Positions 17,194-25,623 of a stretch of DNA of 64,000 nucleotides are shown piece after piece (the first letter of the stretch is position 1; each line of letters begins with the position of its first letter). The position numbers were made by a program, and so were the translations under genes. Source of the DNA: Rhodopirellula sp. P2 (lineage in GTDB: Bacteria; Planctomycetota; Planctomycetia; Pirellulales; Pirellulaceae); the NCBI RefSeq assembly GCF_028768465.1, contig NZ_CP118225.1, positions 4,321,001-4,385,000 of the forward strand, written 5' to 3'. A model generated the notes under the pieces. The model saw only the letters and a list, made by a program, of their open reading frames with translations, made no database searches and was not told the DNA's origin.

Positions 17194-18458
17194 AGACTTA
17201 TTTACAGCAGCTCATCTATCGAATCAAAGGTAGTTACTGGTTCATTCCGTCGTTGATGGTCTTCTCAGCGATCGTGCTGTCGCAGTTGACGATCTGGATT
17301 GACCGCACGCTCGGGAACACCTGGTTGCAGGACTATTGGTTCACGTCGATGAATCAACCTGACGGAGCGCGGGCGTTGTTGGCGACTGTTGCGGGGTCGA
17401 TGATCACCGTCGCCGGCGTGACGTTTTCGCTGACGATTCTGGCCATGTCGTATGCGACGTCGCATTTCGGTCCGCGATTGCTGGACAACTTCATGCGAGA
17501 CCGCGGGAACCAGATCACGCTGGGGACCTTCGTTGCGACATTTTTGTACTGTCTGCTTGTGCTGCGGGTCGTGCGAGGTGGTTCCGTCCCCGAAAGTTGG
17601 GATTTAGCGGTGGAGGCCTTTGTGCCTCAGCTTTCCTTGTTTGTCAGTTTGGTGCTGACCATCGCCAGCGTGGGGGAACTGATCTACTTCATTCACCATG
17701 TGCCCGACAGCATTCACATTTCGACCGTGCTGCGGCGGTTGTCCGTCGACATGTCCAACAAGTTTGAGGAACTGTATCCCGAGACGTTGGGGCAAGCATT
17801 GGATGAATCGCAGGATGTTCCAAGTCTTTCAAATGATTTCTTGCATACGGTGACGTCAGATGTGTCCGGGTACTTGCAAGGCATCGACGACGAGGAACTG
17901 ATACGGTTCGCAAAGGACCGGCAAGCGGTGGTGCGATTGACAAAACGGCCAGGTGACTTTGTCTGCCGCAGCGAGGTCGTCGCTGAGGTGACGCGAATCT
18001 CGAGTTGGAGTGAGGAGGACACGAAGCTGATTCGACGTGGTTTCGCGATTGGCTATTCACGCACGCCGACCCAAGACGTGTTCTTCATTCTGAATGAATT
18101 CGTGGAAGTTGCGACACGAGCGCTGTCGCCTGGGGTGAATGATCCCTTCACCGCCATGCAATGCATCGATTGGTTGTCGGATGGGCTGGTGCAGTTGTCT
18201 CAGCGAAGACTGCCGACTCGTTACCGGATGGATAGCGAGGACGAGTTGCGAATCATCACGACGGAGGTCACGAGGTCCGATTTTGTACAAGCCATGATTT
18301 GGCAGTTGATCCCCTACGTTCAAGGCGATCGAAATGTGTCGCAGTACATGGTTGCGTCGCTGAAACGCGTGGTTCAGATTTCGGATTGCAAGACGCTGAA
18401 CGAATTGATCGAAGAACCCATCCGTACTCTCGAACAGGCCTGGAAAGATGAAAACTGA
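17190..18458 (+). CDS. DUF2254 membrane protein
   Basis: 422 residues with four N-terminal transmembrane helices (about 20-135) and a large cytoplasmic domain. ATVAGSMITVAGVTFSLTIL and YATSHFGPRLLDNFMRDRG match DUF2254. Later, GVNDPFTAMQCIDWL is a conserved segment of the family. Function is unknown. The ATG overlaps the MscS stop by 4 bp (17190-17193), and the 3' end overlaps the next MscS gene by 11 bp, so it is translationally coupled to both. Confidence 0.9.
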   Translation: MKTYLQQLIYRIKGSYWFIPSLMVFSAIVLSQLTIWIDRTLGNTWLQDYWFTSMNQPDGARALLATVAGSMITVAGVTFSLTILAMSYATSHFGPRLLDNFMRDRGNQITLGTFVATFLYCLLVLRVVRGGSVPESWDLAVEAFVPQLSLFVSLVLTIASVGELIYFIHHVPDSIHISTVLRRLSVDMSNKFEELYPETLGQALDESQDVPSLSNDFLHTVTSDVSGYLQGIDDEELIRFAKDRQAVVRLTKRPGDFVCRSEVVAEVTRISSWSEEDTKLIRRGFAIGYSRTPTQDVFFILNEFVEVATRALSPGVNDPFTAMQCIDWLSDGLVQLSQRRLPTRYRMDSEDELRIITTEVTRSDFVQAMIWQLIPYVQGDRNVSQYMVASLKRVVQISDCKTLNELIEEPIRTLEQAWKDEN

Positions 18459-19773
18459 TTCACCAGTGAGTTGCGGGCGTCGGTGGTGGGACTGGGCAGC
18501 GGTCTGCTTGTGCCTTTGCGTGAGTCTGAATCACGCTGATGGACAGGAGGCCAACGAAACGGAACCGGTGGTGGAAGCAAATGCTCCCGCGGAAACGGTC
18601 GCCGTGCAGAACATTGTCGACGATGATGCTATTCGCGATCGACTGACGGAAATTTTTGACTCGGCCAGAAACGCCGGGTGGCTGACCGATGTGGAAGTCA
18701 AGTTGCAGAGCGGCATTGTCACGATTCAGGGACAAGCTGACACCGACGAGCACCGGCAATGGGCCGAGAATGTGGCGCGGAAAACGGAGGACGTGGTCGC
18801 GGTGATCAACGAGTTGTCGATTGACAGCGCGGTGGATTTGGGAACGACTCGCGATGTGGTCAGCAAGTCGCTGGACTCGCTGTGGACTGATTTTTTGGTT
18901 CGGTCCCCGTTGTTGGTCGCGGCGTTGGTGGTGGTTCTGTTCACGTCACTGCTTTCGAAACTCGCCAGTTGGATCATCCACCGATTGCTGGACAAGCGAG
19001 GGATGCGTACCAGTCTCAAGGACTTGATCAATCAGTTGACATCGATTGCGATTTGGATTGCCGGGCTGCTGATCGCAACCGTCGTTGCCTTTCCCGGGAT
19101 GACTCCCTCGAAGGCCTTGACGGTCCTGGGGTTGGGATCCGTCGCGATCGGCTTTGCGTTCAAAGACATCTTCGAAAATTTCTTCGCAGGGATTTTGATT
19201 CTGTGGGGCTACCCGTTCGATCGAGGTGACTTCATCACCTGCGGCGACGTGACTGGAGAGGTCAAGCAAATCACGATTCGCAACACGCTGATCCGCAAGC
19301 TGGATGGTGAGTTGGCTGTCGTTCCCAATGCGACTCTGTTCAAGAACAATGTCGATGTTTTGACCAACCAGCCTCAGCGACGAGTGCGGATCATTTGCGG
19401 GGTGGCTTACGACGAAGACGTTGCTCAGTCGCGGGATGTGATCAAGCAAGCGGTGCAGTCTTGCGAGACGGTGCAAGGCAAACGGACTGTCGAGGTTTTT
19501 GCCAAAGAATTCGCTGATTCCAGCGTCAACTTCGAGGTCGCCTGGTGGGCTGGTTCAAAGCCGTTGGATATTCGTCGCAGTCGTGATGAAGTGGTCGCGG
19601 CGATCAAGCGAGACTTAGATGAGGCTGGAATTGAGATTCCATTCCCTTATCGCACTCTGACATTCAAGAACCCGGAGCAGCTTGGTTTTCAATCGCCCGA
19701 AGCGGTTGGTGATGCCAATGGATCGGGCGGCAACTATTCTCCCTCACTGACGAAAGCCAATCCTGATGGATGA
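18448..19773 (+). CDS. Second MscS channel with N-terminal BON domain
   Basis: 441 residues: a signal peptide, a BON domain (about residues 55-125, with VEVKLQSGIVTIQG), transmembrane helices and an MscS pore (VLGLGSVAIGFAFKDIFEN), then the beta domain (YPFDRGDFITCGD, VVPNATLFKNNV). It is a paralogue of the channel at 15772 with the same BON-MscS order, separated from it by the DUF2254 gene. It overlaps the DUF2254 gene by 11 bp and the AI-2E-type gene by 8 bp. Confidence 0.88.
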   Translation: MKTDSPVSCGRRWWDWAAVCLCLCVSLNHADGQEANETEPVVEANAPAETVAVQNIVDDDAIRDRLTEIFDSARNAGWLTDVEVKLQSGIVTIQGQADTDEHRQWAENVARKTEDVVAVINELSIDSAVDLGTTRDVVSKSLDSLWTDFLVRSPLLVAALVVVLFTSLLSKLASWIIHRLLDKRGMRTSLKDLINQLTSIAIWIAGLLIATVVAFPGMTPSKALTVLGLGSVAIGFAFKDIFENFFAGILILWGYPFDRGDFITCGDVTGEVKQITIRNTLIRKLDGELAVVPNATLFKNNVDVLTNQPQRRVRIICGVAYDEDVAQSRDVIKQAVQSCETVQGKRTVEVFAKEFADSSVNFEVAWWAGSKPLDIRRSRDEVVAAIKRDLDEAGIEIPFPYRTLTFKNPEQLGFQSPEAVGDANGSGGNYSPSLTKANPDG

Positions 19774-20794
19774 CACTGGTTTTGCACGACGCGTTCTTCA
19801 GGCCAGCGGGATTGTCTTGCTGGTCGTCGCGACAGCTGGGCTGCTCTACGTCGCACGCAATTTGTTGCCGTTGATCTTTGGATCCATTTTGATCGCGGTG
19901 GTGTTGAACCAATTGGCGGACTTGATCGGACGTTGGATTCCGCTTGATTTGTCCCGAAAGACTCGAGTCGGTGGGGTGATTTCGGTGATTGCGGTGCTGG
20001 CCTGTCTGATGATGTATTCGTTTGCGAGTTCGGCGGCGCAGAAAGCGGCTCAGTTCAAAGACCGTATCGAGAGTTCGGTCCAGGAAACGTTTGAGTCGGT
20101 CAAGCAGCAACCGCTCGTTGAAGAACACTTGGATGAAGATGCCAAGCTCAGTTCCATGATGCCTTCCTCAGGGAAATCCTTCGGGCTGGCCAAGAACTTC
20201 TTTGCATCGGCGTTTGGTGGGATGGCGGACTTTTTGATTCTCATCATCCTTTCCATTTACTTCGCTCTCAGTCCTGACAAATACCGAGTGGGTGCGACAC
20301 GAATGCTGCCAATCGGTTGGCGTGAGCAGACGTCCGATCTACTGTCGGAATCATCCACAACGCTGTGGCGTTGGATGATCGGTCGTTTGATCGCGATGGC
20401 ATTGGTGGGGATCGTGTTTGGAATCGGTTTGGCTGTGATCGGCGTGCCCATGCCGATGGAACTGGGCGTGTTTGCTGGGTTGGTGACGTTCATTCCCAAT
20501 ATCGGTGGCATCGCGGCCGTGGTGCCGGCGTTGTTGCTGGCGTCGCAACAGGGATCGACAGCGCTCATTAGCGTTTTGGTCCTCTATCTCGTGATCCAAA
20601 CGATCGAGAGTTATCTCATCACACCGATGGTTCAGGAGCACCAAGTCGAGCTGCCACCAGCAATGGTGATTTTGGCCCAGATCATCGGAGGGTTGGTCTT
20701 TGGTTTCTGGGGGATCGTGTTCGCGACGCCGATGTTCGCGGTCAGCATGCTGTGGATCAAACAGATCTACGTCGAGGACTGGCTGGAACGCTGA
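19766..20794 (+). CDS. AI-2E-family permease
   Basis: 342 residues with eight transmembrane segments and a soluble periplasmic loop (about residues 95-145), the usual plan of the TqsA/PerM family. Signature pieces are GVFAGLVTFIPNIGGIAAVV and QTIESYLITPMVQ. Although named for AI-2 export, many members are Na+/H+ antiporters or have unknown cargo. It ends the overlapping BON-MscS operon, so a role in osmotic or ionic balance is the simplest inference. The inverted repeat at 20833-20869 lies just downstream. Confidence 0.88.
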   Translation: MDDTGFARRVLQASGIVLLVVATAGLLYVARNLLPLIFGSILIAVVLNQLADLIGRWIPLDLSRKTRVGGVISVIAVLACLMMYSFASSAAQKAAQFKDRIESSVQETFESVKQQPLVEEHLDEDAKLSSMMPSSGKSFGLAKNFFASAFGGMADFLILIILSIYFALSPDKYRVGATRMLPIGWREQTSDLLSESSTTLWRWMIGRLIAMALVGIVFGIGLAVIGVPMPMELGVFAGLVTFIPNIGGIAAVVPALLLASQQGSTALISVLVLYLVIQTIESYLITPMVQEHQVELPPAMVILAQIIGGLVFGFWGIVFATPMFAVSMLWIKQIYVEDWLER

Positions 20795-20832
20795 TTGGAT
20801 TGGGACTCAGTCGTTTCAAAAAGTGGCCTAGG

Positions 20833-20869
20833 CTTCCAGCCTGTGATTGCGCGGAACACAGGCTGGAAG
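20833..20869. repeat. Dispersed palindromic repeat, copy 1
   Basis: Stem CTTCCAGCCTGTG at 20833-20845 pairs perfectly with CACAGGCTGGAAG at 20857-20869, with an 11-nt loop. It sits between the convergent AI-2E and flagellin genes and may help terminate both. Other copies are at 35848 and 38876. Confidence 0.8.
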
Positions 20870-20991
20870 TCTCTGCCACCATTCCTGTCCGCCACTTATT
20901 CGTCGCTTGTTGCTAAGCAGATTGGCAGCAGTCTTTCGGCATTTGAACTGTTATCGCAAACGCCACTGCTCCCACGTACACCCGGGCCGTA

Positions 20992-21043
20992 CTCCAAACG
21001 GCTCACATGGTTTTGCCCGATCATTCCTGACGACGTGCTTAAG
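20992..21043 (+). repeat. CGGCTCACATGG repeat family, copy 1
   Basis: Begins CCAAACGGCTCACATGG. The same sequence, with a few changes, recurs at 55993, 57806, 58472 and 59137, all in the same orientation. Confidence 0.7.
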
Positions 21044-21055
21044 ATTTCAACCTCG

Positions 21056-23092
21056 CTACCCCAGCAGCGAGAGAACGTTTCGCGGATTTTGGTTGGCGAG
21101 CGACAGCACGTTGGTGCCGGATTGAACGAGGATCTGGGCACGGGTCAGGTTGGCGGATTCTTGCGCGAAGTCAGCGTCGCGGATGGAGGAGTCGGCTGCC
21201 TGCAAGTTGGCTTTGGTCTCATTGAGCGAGACCAGGTTGCTCTCGAGCGTCGTGCTTTGGAACGAACCCAACCGCCCTCGCATGCCAACGACTTTGCCAA
21301 TGACTTCATCGATGATTTTGGCGGCACCATGCACGTCGTTTGTCAGCGACTTGGCTTGTCCGCTGCCCAACTCGTAGAGACGTCCTGAATTGCCGCCGAG
21401 TTTGCCGGTGGAAACGCTGGCAATCCCCAGTGACGCTCGTTGGGTGTTGGTGACGTCGGCCCCAAGTTGAAAGGTGGCGCCGCCACCCAGGATGCTGAAA
21501 CTGAAATTGCTGCTGCTGCCATCTTCGACGGTCACCGAAAGGTCCAAGCTGGATGTGTTGATGGACAGTTTGTTGCCGCTGCCTTCGGCGGTCACGCCGT
21601 TGATCGTCGCTTGCACGTCGTTGCCAAGGTCGCGAGAGGCACTCAGGCTGGTTTCGAAGGTGCCACTGTCGCCTTCATGTATCACGTCCAATTCAACCAA
21701 CTCAGCACTGCCGTAGTTTCCGCTGGTGAAATGGAGACCGCCCTCGGTGCTGGCAACCACTCCCGTTGCATCGCTGACCAGATTGACCGCCGCGGCGATC
21801 TGCAACGCTGTGGCACCGTCCGAAAACTGCAAGGTTTCGCTGCCGGCACTCCCCTTGAGTTCGAAGATCAAGTCGCCTTTCAGCTTGGGCTCGAAACTGG
21901 TGATGTTGGTGTTGAGGTCAGCGGCGGTCAAGTTCTGGCGTTGCGTTGCTCCCGTGACTTCTTCTCCGTCGCTGTCGATGACCTGAGCGGTCAGGTCGGC
22001 GCCACCAGAGAGCGAGGGAAGGTCATTGATGAGCTGCGCGATGTCGACAAATCCCTTCTCGGTTTCGTCGGTTCCCAGTGCGATGTTGACGGTGTTGGTT
22101 TGTTCGTCGAAGGAGGCTGACGTGGCGGCTTGATCCGAATCAGAGTACGCGATCGCGATGTTGCCGCCATCGCTGCGACGAACTTCGAACCCGGCGTGCA
22201 CAGGCGTGATGCCGCCGGTTTGCTGGGTATTCTCGAATGGTCCTCCCTCCCAATGAGCTTCGATGCCGGGCAGACTGTTGATCGCATTCGCACTCATGGC
22301 AATGCTGTGCGGCTGATCATACGAGTCATAACGGAGCGTCATAACGCCGGCATTGATCGATGCTGCGGGGAGACTATTGAAGTTGCCGTCGTCGATGAAT
22401 TGGACCGATTCAAAGTCGCCCGTGATGCGGATACCGCTGTCATTGAGCACCGCATGATAGTACGAGTTGGTTTCCACTTTGCTGGTGGCGACCGCATCGC
22501 CATCCAGTGGTGGATCAAAGGCGGGACCGTCAATGGAAATTTCGGCCTTCGTTGCAGCAGCACTGACATTGACCTCGACGTCAAGGTTGCCGCTGCTGCC
22601 CAGGTTCGCTTGGTCGATTGAATAGTCGGTCACGCCGGGAGCCGTGTCCAATGTGCTGACGAAGTCTTGCGAACCGTCAAGCAGTTTGCGTCCCTGGAAG
22701 GTGGTTGTTTGTGAGATGCGATTGATCGCTTCAAGAGACGAATCGATTTGCAATTGATTCGCGGCAATCTCTTCCTTCGACATTGCGCCTGTGTTGGCCG
22801 CCTCGACCACCAACCCACGGACATCATTGAGCAAGTTGCTGACTTGACCGAGGGCACTGTCAGCAGTGCTGATGATTTGGCTGGCTCGGGTGGTGCTGCT
22901 GATCGCTTTGGTCAGTCCGGTGATCTCGCTACGCAGGGCTTGGCCCGCTATGAGACCAGCTGGGTTGTCAGACGCGCTGTTGATTTTCAGTCCCGTCGAC
23001 AACCGCGTCAGCGATTGCTGGAGGTCTTGATTGCTGGACGCCAGACGGTTCTGGGCGACCAACGACGAAACGTTCGTGTTGATTCGGGTCAT
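21056..23092 (-). CDS. fliC: Flagellin with a long central insertion
   Basis: 678 residues from the ATG at 23092; the frame extends upstream without homology. The N-terminal D0/D1 region (RINTNVSSLVAQNRL, LSTGLKINSASDNPAG) and the C-terminal D1/D0 region (AQILVQSGTNVLSLANQ) are classical. About 400 residues between them form a variable surface domain, which makes it larger than the E. coli type (about 500). No other flagellar gene is in the window, so it is an orphan here. The short ribosome-binding region (CGCCGCC) is poor. Confidence 0.93.
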   Translation of the reverse strand: MTRINTNVSSLVAQNRLASSNQDLQQSLTRLSTGLKINSASDNPAGLIAGQALRSEITGLTKAISSTTRASQIISTADSALGQVSNLLNDVRGLVVEAANTGAMSKEEIAANQLQIDSSLEAINRISQTTTFQGRKLLDGSQDFVSTLDTAPGVTDYSIDQANLGSSGNLDVEVNVSAAATKAEISIDGPAFDPPLDGDAVATSKVETNSYYHAVLNDSGIRITGDFESVQFIDDGNFNSLPAASINAGVMTLRYDSYDQPHSIAMSANAINSLPGIEAHWEGGPFENTQQTGGITPVHAGFEVRRSDGGNIAIAYSDSDQAATSASFDEQTNTVNIALGTDETEKGFVDIAQLINDLPSLSGGADLTAQVIDSDGEEVTGATQRQNLTAADLNTNITSFEPKLKGDLIFELKGSAGSETLQFSDGATALQIAAAVNLVSDATGVVASTEGGLHFTSGNYGSAELVELDVIHEGDSGTFETSLSASRDLGNDVQATINGVTAEGSGNKLSINTSSLDLSVTVEDGSSSNFSFSILGGGATFQLGADVTNTQRASLGIASVSTGKLGGNSGRLYELGSGQAKSLTNDVHGAAKIIDEVIGKVVGMRGRLGSFQSTTLESNLVSLNETKANLQAADSSIRDADFAQESANLTRAQILVQSGTNVLSLANQNPRNVLSLLG

Positions 23093-24014
23093 GGCGGCGG
23101 GGGCAAGGCGAGCCAAGAGGTGTTGCAAGAGTGACGACAGGAGGTCATGAAACCATGACACCTTTTTCAAACACGGCCTCGTTCAACCCTGGGCGAGGAG
23201 CCAAGATTGGGGGGTGAAAGTCTGCCTGTTCGCGGGCCATCCGCTACAGTCGAAACAACCCGATTGGGTGTCCGGTTTCAAAGGACTCATCACGGCTTCG
23301 ACGTGACCGATCCGCGTGCCCTCCGTCCGTCACAAAACTCAAATCGCAACGCCTGCGTTGATCTGCTGGTCCGATTCGGCTCGCTCGCCCAACGCGACGG
23401 TTTGGCTGGTACAGAACCGATCAATGAATCCGGTGTAGCCTCTGTTGCCTGGCATCAGCTTCTTCCGCGATTGCGACAAGGCAGCGGTCGAGTCGATCCT
23501 GGCCACTAAATGGCTCATCCGACGCAAGGGTGCGCACGAGGTTTTCAAGGCATGCACCGAGGTCCGAATGTTCAATGATGGACGGCGTCCGTGTTGAAAA
23601 CAACCCGCCGGCATGGCGAGCATGCCGGTGGGCCGGGAAGCATCTTCGGCGCATCGGAAACCAAGCGATTCATTGGCAAGTTGCTCCTCAGCAGAGCTTG
23701 CTTCCGCTTCACTTGGCAACTCAATTCGAACGCCTCGAAATGGTCCGTTCAAACTTCGGCCATCGGAGAAATCCCTCCAAAAACCTGAAGTCAGGGTACC
23801 GCGCACGCTTCCGTCGGATGAGCCCACTCAATTCCCCGAAGAACCCTCTAAATGAAGCAGGTAGGCAGGAGTCATTCGGCTTCCGAGACGTCGCCTGTAT
23901 CCGGGCTTGCTTGGTTCGATGGCTGGTTCCGTCTATCTTGTGGCCACTGAATACGGTGCCGCCAAGTTTTAGAATGTTTGTCACCAGCCATGCCATTCAC
24001 TTCGAAGTGACCTC
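23093..24014. other. Long intergenic region upstream of flagellin and serine hydrolase
   Basis: About 920 bp between divergent genes. A minus-strand open frame at 23339-23827 has irregular composition and no recognisable motif. A hairpin CCGGCATG...CATGCCGG lies near 23610-23632. I found no clear sigma-28 promoter for the flagellin. Confidence 0.45.
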
Positions 24015-25469
24015 ATGAACCGAAATCGAATGAATCCGCCGTCAGCCTTCCCCATGTTGGTTGCGTTTTCCATTCTCGCTCCGTTTGCATCTCTGTCTGC
24101 CGAAGATCTCACGGCGAGGGCACTGACCGAGAAAGAGAAGCAGCGGGAGAACATGGAGTTTCGCGCGGCGATCTGCGCTCATCATCTCAGTTCCGGCCTG
24201 TGGGTGGTGGGGCGTGACCATCAGCGGACCCCGGAAGAGGTCATCGCTCAGGACCTGGCCCCGTTCACGTCCTTCGGTTGGCAACCTGATTTTCAATATC
24301 AGGTCGATGACATTCGAAAGGTCGTCACGGTGACCGCTCCGGACGCTCCGCCCCGCAGCGCTCGATACACCGGTGACCAAGGCAGCACCATTCTTCCACG
24401 CGGTGAATCAGATGTTTTCTTTTCCCCAGTCGAAGTCCCTCGAAATCTACCCGATCCTTCGACCGTGGATTGGCCCATGGGGGATGTCGGCGCGAGCTTT
24501 CCGGTTCCCCCCGGCGTTGATTCGGAAGCGGTGGCTGCCGCGCTCGATTGGGCGATGGCTCAAGAAAAACAGAACACTCGCGGCTTGGTCGTTGCCTACG
24601 ATGGCAAGATCATCGGCGAGCGTTATGCGGCTGGGTGGACAAAGGACACGCCACAGCTCAGTTGGTCGCAGGGGAAAAGCATCACGGCAACACTGATTGC
24701 CATTTTGATTCAGCGAGGTTTGCTGGAGCTTGATCAACCGGCACCGATCCAGGAGTGGCAGGGAGACGCGCGACGCGAAATTCGGATCCGTGACCTTCTC
24801 CAGATGAGCAGCGGATTGAAGTTTGCCAACCTCGGTTTCAAGGGCGAGAAGCTGACGGTGGAGAACGAGCACATGCGGGTTTACTTCGATTCGTTGAATG
24901 TGTTTGAGCATGCGATCACGCCGCCTGCGGAGGTTCCACCGGGGACCCGAAACGCTTATCGCAATTGTGATCCTTTGAGCGTCGGGAAGATCATTCGTGA
25001 CACGGTCGAAGCGCAGGGGGAAGACTATCTCACTTTTCCACAGCGAGCCCTGTTCGACAAGATTGGTGCACGCAGCCCGGTGCTGGAAACTGACCCGTGG
25101 GGCAACTTCATTCTGTCGGGCTATGACTATCTGTCTGCCCGCGACTGGGTTCGCTTCGGGCAACTTTATCTTCAGGACGGCGTCTGGCAGGGAGAGCGGA
25201 TCCTACCCGAAGGCTGGACCGATTTCGTCGCGACGCCGGCGCCCTCGGATAAGAAAGAGAATTACGGTGGCATGTTCTATCTCAATCGTCCGCCTCGCAT
25301 GGCCAAGGTGCCCAAAGACACCTATTGGTCCGCCGGTTTCATGGGCCAGGTGACCATGATCATTCCCTCCCGCAAGCTAGTGGTCGTGCGTATGGGACCG
25401 AGTCCTGGAAATGTTTACCCGTATTTGAACGAAACGATTGGACGCGTTCTCAACGCAATTCCGAACTGA
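24015..25469 (+). CDS. Secreted serine hydrolase (beta-lactamase/DD-carboxypeptidase fold)
   Basis: 484 residues. A signal peptide (about residues 1-29, cleavage near LSAED) is followed by an unassigned N-terminal part and then a class C-type domain. It shows S218-x-x-K221 (SWSQGKS), the YxN-like NAYRNCD and a late SAGFMGQ that takes the KTG-loop position. The nucleophile Ser and general-base Lys are present. Such proteins hydrolyse esters, lactams or D-peptides; the substrate is unknown. Confidence 0.87.
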   Translation: MNRNRMNPPSAFPMLVAFSILAPFASLSAEDLTARALTEKEKQRENMEFRAAICAHHLSSGLWVVGRDHQRTPEEVIAQDLAPFTSFGWQPDFQYQVDDIRKVVTVTAPDAPPRSARYTGDQGSTILPRGESDVFFSPVEVPRNLPDPSTVDWPMGDVGASFPVPPGVDSEAVAAALDWAMAQEKQNTRGLVVAYDGKIIGERYAAGWTKDTPQLSWSQGKSITATLIAILIQRGLLELDQPAPIQEWQGDARREIRIRDLLQMSSGLKFANLGFKGEKLTVENEHMRVYFDSLNVFEHAITPPAEVPPGTRNAYRNCDPLSVGKIIRDTVEAQGEDYLTFPQRALFDKIGARSPVLETDPWGNFILSGYDYLSARDWVRFGQLYLQDGVWQGERILPEGWTDFVATPAPSDKKENYGGMFYLNRPPRMAKVPKDTYWSAGFMGQVTMIIPSRKLVVVRMGPSPGNVYPYLNETIGRVLNAIPN

Positions 25470-25623
25470 GTTCAGACGAGCCGGCAGGTTGATTCACAAC
25501 GACAAACGTGAGTGAATGAACGCACGGTTCTCCGCGGGCTTCCTCGATAGCTGCCCGTGACCTCGCCTCCCCGTTGGCAAACAAGGACGCCGTCGATGAC
25601 CAGCGGTTCAGGTGGCGATGGTG

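Noticed and set aside
23339-23827. Minus-strand open frame of 162 residues between flagellin and the serine hydrolase
   Set aside because: No family motif, irregular composition and no ribosome-binding site; it sits in a divergent promoter region.
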